A stretch of 7,005 nt of DNA from Candidatus Nitrosopumilus sp. (GTDB taxonomy: Archaea > Thermoproteota > Nitrososphaeria > Nitrososphaerales > Nitrosopumilaceae). Below are positions 4,741 through 7,005 of the stretch, piece after piece; the first letter of the stretch is position 1; every line of letters begins with the position of its first letter. Both the position numbers and the translations under genes were made by a program. The stretch lies in contig JADHUF010000058.1 of assembly GCA_016784625.1 (NCBI GenBank), positions 1 to 7,005 on the forward strand, read 5' to 3'. The notes beneath the pieces are model-generated. The model worked only from the letters and a program-made list of their open reading frames with translations. It was not told the origin of the DNA and did not search any database.

Positions 4741-5533
4741 ATTGCTGTATCATCTGACCTAATTGTTGATGTATTTTCTCAATATCATTTGGTATGTTCA
4801 TGATTCTCTCAGCTTGAATTATGTCATCTACCTCCCAGTCTGCATTTCTTCCCTTTGATCTATTCATAACTCCATTTTTTGTTCGTATTTGACTTGATTC
4901 TGTATTTTCTAGTATTATCTCAGCAAATGTGTGTGGTATTGCCCACTCTGGATTCATAGATTGTTCTAATATCCCAAGTGTAATTTCATTATCTTTTATC
5001 ATTCTGATAAGAGTGTCTTCTACCTGTTTCCTTGCATCATAGTAAATTTCATAATGATTTGTGCCTAGTTTCTTCTCACATGTAATCTCTAATGTCTGGT
5101 TTTTCTCTGAAACAAACACTCTGACACTCAGGTTTTTGAGTTTTCCAGTATATTGTGTAACTCCATTGTTTAACTGAGTTTTCTTTGGATTTCTAATGTA
5201 TTCCATGATTTTTTCAAATCCATCATAAATTTTACATTTGAATCTCATATTTTCAAGCTGAACCATTCTTTTTCCATCTTCTTTGACGTACGTTGCGTTA
5301 TTTTTTTTACCAGCTTCAGTAAGCTCATAAATTCCTTGAGAATATTTTAAAATCAATCCATTAACTATCATTTTTTTGAGATGATAATTCAATTTCTCCT
5401 TTGAAATCCCTAGATACTCATACATTGAACTAGGACTATCATATCCCTCAAAAATTAGTTGTATGATCTTTATTGCTATTACTGTATGTTTGCAATTTTT
5501 TTTAGATATTTTTTTCACCATTTTTTTACTCAA
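4694..5533 (-). CDS. Winged helix-turn-helix DNA-binding protein (279 aa)
   Basis: The start is a TTG (complement of 5531-5533); an ATG at codon 5 is a close alternative. Residues 15-78 form a winged helix: a helix AIKIIQLIFEG, then SPSSMYEYLGISKEKLNYHL as helix-turn-helix with the recognition helix KEKLNYHLKKMIVNG, then a wing, LILKYSQGIYELTEAGKK. This layout is typical of archaeal ArsR/MarR-like regulators. Residues 95-155 are a beta-rich domain (MRFKCKIYDG, YTGKLKNLSVRVFVSEKNQTLEITCEKK). Residues 160-207 are mainly helical. The C-terminus (232-267, DWEVDDIIQAERIMNIPNDI, then a Gln-rich helix) resembles a short oligomerisation segment. It probably binds DNA as a regulator or as an initiator-type factor of an element. 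Its gene follows a recombinase gene on the same strand and shares that gene's promoter block, which suggests a joint role in an integrated element. Confidence 0.75.
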   Translation of the reverse strand: MSKKMVKKISKKNCKHTVIAIKIIQLIFEGYDSPSSMYEYLGISKEKLNYHLKKMIVNGLILKYSQGIYELTEAGKKNNATYVKEDGKRMVQLENMRFKCKIYDGFEKIMEYIRNPKKTQLNNGVTQYTGKLKNLSVRVFVSEKNQTLEITCEKKLGTNHYEIYYDARKQVEDTLIRMIKDNEITLGILEQSMNPEWAIPHTFAEIILENTESSQIRTKNGVMNRSKGRNADWEVDDIIQAERIMNIPNDIEKIHQQLGQMIQQYENNEFKEPSSGIYM

Positions 5534-5549
5534 TTCATTAATTCAAAAT

Positions 5550-5566
5550 TATAGTAATAAGGGACG
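5550..5566 (-). promoter_or_regulatory. Promoter block of the winged-helix gene (TATA plus conserved upstream part)
   Basis: On the minus strand this reads CGTCCCTTATTACTATA, ending 16 bases before the TTG at 5533. It includes a TATA-like TTACTATAA and a conserved CGTCCCTTA part upstream that could be a BRE or operator. The recombinase gene has the same block with one mismatch (6831-6847). A leaderless or near-leaderless start is likely. Confidence 0.6.
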
Positions 5567-5602
5567 AGGAGTGTTTGAAGGATTTCTAATTATTTTTAAC
5601 CA

Positions 5603-5626
5603 TTAAAAGAAAATAGAATGAAAAAT
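5603..5626 (-). terminator. T-rich tract after the recombinase gene
   Basis: Directly after the recombinase stop, the minus strand reads a series of T4-T5 runs (GGATTTTTCATTCTATTTTC...). There is no convincing hairpin. It lies before the promoter block of the next gene on the same strand, a sensible place for termination, but the evidence is composition only. Confidence 0.3.
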
Positions 5627-5627
5627 C

Positions 5628-6812
5628 CTAACTATTTGCAAGTATCCCTTGTAATTCCTTAATTTCCAGTTCTTTTTTCATGTTGTCAGCTCTGATGTTG
5701 GATAACTGTTCCATCACTTTTGTGAGAGCAACCATGTCTTGTCTAGTTTTTTCTCCTTCTTCTTCTAACTTCTTTACCCTTTCATCTGAATCAACTACTT
5801 CAATAGTATCATAAATCATCAATTGATTTTCTGACCTGATGAATTTCTCAAGAAATTGATCTTGATTCCTTATGTATTGACCAAGATACTTTTTGTGTCC
5901 AATGTATTCATGTCCCCATGTTTCATCTATTGCTATAGAACATTGAGTGGATGTGTAAGAGCGTATGGAGTGAATTGTCTTTTTGTGTCTATCATTACTT
6001 TGATATTTCTCCCCAAACTCTGGATGGGTTTTAGTCATTTTATCTCTGTAATATGCAAATGATGTTTGAAATGCCCCTTTTCCAATCTCAGAATCCTCAT
6101 TTGTACCAAAAAGTAACTCATTTTCTTTCTTGTTTTTGTATAATCTTAGAAAACTAGGCTCAGTTTCTCTAGTAATGTAGCATATTCTGGCTCTCTTGGT
6201 CTTTGTATATTTTGATTGTATGCTTATTCTGATTCTCTTCCCACTGATTTCTACATCTCTTTTCCTTATTTTACACAATTCCTGAATACGCATACCTGTA
6301 TCCTTTAACACCATAAACTGAAGTTTTTTGGTATTTGATATGGAATCAAGGAAAATTCTCATCTGTTTTTTTGTAAATGCTTCAGGTTCTTCCTCCTCAG
6401 GCTTTGGAATCTTTACTTTTCTGCTTATTTTATTGACATTTACTTCTACATTCCATACATCATCAAGTAATTGTCTAATCTTGTTTACATACAACTTGAT
6501 TGTACTAGGATTTTTCTTACCAATTTTTCTTTTGATATGGTTGTATTTTCCATGATAATATGTTAATTCTGGATGGTCACGTAAACACCATTGAACAAAT
6601 TTGTTTAGTACTGTAATGATTTTGTTACTTTTGTGTGTCCTCTCCCAATCCGTAGCTAAATCCTCTAATACATGATTAGCAGTTTTGTTAAATTCATCTG
6701 CACAAAAAAAATCAAACTGATGAATTATTGATGCATATTGTTCTCGCATTGTTTTTATTTGAATATTCTTTAGATATTCTTCTATTGTAATTTTATTATC
6801 TATATATGACAT
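5628..6812 (-). CDS. Tyrosine recombinase / site-specific integrase (394 aa)
   Basis: This is an integrase of the phage-lambda family that would cut and rejoin DNA through a tyrosine-DNA intermediate. Residues 8-125 form the helical core-binding domain (ITIEEYLKNIQIKTMREQYA, then SAM-like helices). The catalytic domain spans about 145-325. The first catalytic arginine is R175 in KDTGMRIQEL; a lysine in the beta-hairpin SKYTKTKRARICYI (K201, K204 or K206) follows. The HxxR box is H281-S-I-R284 in KTIHSIRSYTSTQ, then H306 in IGHKKYLGQYIR. The nucleophile is Y313 or Y309. Residues 343-392 form a long charged coiled coil (RVKKLEEEGEKTRQDM, MKKELEIKELQG), an extension I associate with archaeal, especially thaumarchaeal, integrases. 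All key residues are present and the length is normal, so it may be active. The ATG at 6812 is well placed behind a TATA-like box. Its neighbours suggest an integrated element; no att site could be identified. Confidence 0.9.
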   Translation of the reverse strand: MSYIDNKITIEEYLKNIQIKTMREQYASIIHQFDFFCADEFNKTANHVLEDLATDWERTHKSNKIITVLNKFVQWCLRDHPELTYYHGKYNHIKRKIGKKNPSTIKLYVNKIRQLLDDVWNVEVNVNKISRKVKIPKPEEEEPEAFTKKQMRIFLDSISNTKKLQFMVLKDTGMRIQELCKIRKRDVEISGKRIRISIQSKYTKTKRARICYITRETEPSFLRLYKNKKENELLFGTNEDSEIGKGAFQTSFAYYRDKMTKTHPEFGEKYQSNDRHKKTIHSIRSYTSTQCSIAIDETWGHEYIGHKKYLGQYIRNQDQFLEKFIRSENQLMIYDTIEVVDSDERVKKLEEEGEKTRQDMVALTKVMEQLSNIRADNMKKELEIKELQGILANS

Positions 6813-6830
6813 GATGTATTATGGAATTTT

Positions 6831-6847
6831 TATAGTAATAAGAGACG
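6831..6847 (-). promoter_or_regulatory. Promoter block of the recombinase gene
   Basis: On the minus strand this reads CGTCTCTTATTACTATA, identical to the block before the winged-helix gene except for one base, and it ends 18 bases before the ATG at 6812. The TATA-like TTACTATAA is centred about 22 bases upstream of the start, which suits leaderless transcription. The conserved CGTCYCTTA part extends beyond a plain TATA box, so a shared factor may bind here. Confidence 0.6.
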
Positions 6848-6862
6848 GTAAGGTTTAGACTT

Positions 6863-7005
6863 TCAGTTGTTTTGTGCTGTTAAAATTAAAACTTCCCACG
6901 GAAATTGTATTATTCCACTTCTTTTAGTGTGTGGTTTTGTATTTTCTCTAATCATTTCTTTGAGTTCTTTTTTTTGTGATTTTTCAAGCGAATCTAATTT
7001 TTCTT
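6863..7005 (-). CDS. C-terminal end of an unidentified protein, runs off right edge
   Basis: A minus-strand frame enters from the right edge and ends in TGA at 6863-6865, giving 46 complete codons. The visible part begins EKLDSLEKSQKKELKEMIRE, a charged helix with likely coiled-coil character, then a basic linker, NTKPHTKRSG, and a compact hydrophobic end, IIQFPWEVLILTAQNN. The switch from charged helix to an aromatic/aliphatic strand looks like a genuine protein end. The other two frames on this strand are stopped early. The function cannot be told from the fragment. It ends 50 bases before the recombinase start, on the same strand, and the recombinase promoter block lies in the gap, so the two are adjacent but probably separately transcribed. 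Confidence 0.55.
   Translation of the reverse strand, partial: EKLDSLEKSQKKELKEMIRENTKPHTKRSGIIQFPWEVLILTAQNN

Noticed and set aside
5856..6555. Two plus-strand frames opposite the recombinase
   Set aside because: They are antisense to the catalytic and core-binding domains, and their composition is the hydrophobic mirror of Lys-rich coding.
1..7005. tRNA, rRNA, CRISPR array or insertion-sequence ends
   Set aside because: I saw no GC-rich cloverleaf, no regularly spaced repeats and no paired terminal inverted repeats on either strand by eye.

Overview
The window looks like chromosome of an ammonia-oxidising archaeon of the Nitrosopumilus type (Thaumarchaeota/Nitrososphaeria). I base this on several things. 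The DNA is very AT-rich, genes are small and tightly packed, and most starts appear leaderless, with an archaeal TATA-like box about 20-30 bases before an ATG or TTG. The proteins also carry families I associate with this group: a CFI-box-type C-terminal domain, the 'VPDWIKNNAxWW' surface-protein module, and a small Cys-rich zinc-ribbon protein ending in a CxCCxxxLR motif. The assignment rests on recognition from memory, not on a search.

Layout. (1) 1-868, minus strand: a run of very small genes read leftward. They are a frameshifted gene of about 48 codons (723-868), a 39-aa ORF with a perfect Shine-Dalgarno (596-715), a 51-aa coiled-coil protein (403-558), a 63-aa zinc-ribbon protein (177-368), and the first 30 codons of a basic protein that runs off the left edge (1-90). 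(2) 869-984: a divergent promoter region. (3) 985-4098, plus strand: two secreted or surface-anchored proteins that share an acidic/aromatic module. The second ends in a CFI-box and a membrane helix. (4) 4093-7005, minus strand: a small membrane/zinc-finger gene that looks split by a frameshift, a doubtful 111-aa ORF, a winged-helix protein (279 aa), a tyrosine recombinase (394 aa), and the C-terminal end of an unidentified protein at the right edge.

How the genes may work together. The two plus-strand proteins are probably cell-envelope or extracellular components and may interact with the same partner through their common module. The winged-helix gene and the recombinase gene share a nearly identical 17-bp promoter block at similar distances from their starts. 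I infer that they are co-regulated parts of one integrated or mobile element. No tRNA, att repeat, CRISPR array or rRNA could be seen. Two separate small genes each look broken by one missing base, so the underlying assembly deserves a check before they are called pseudogenes.
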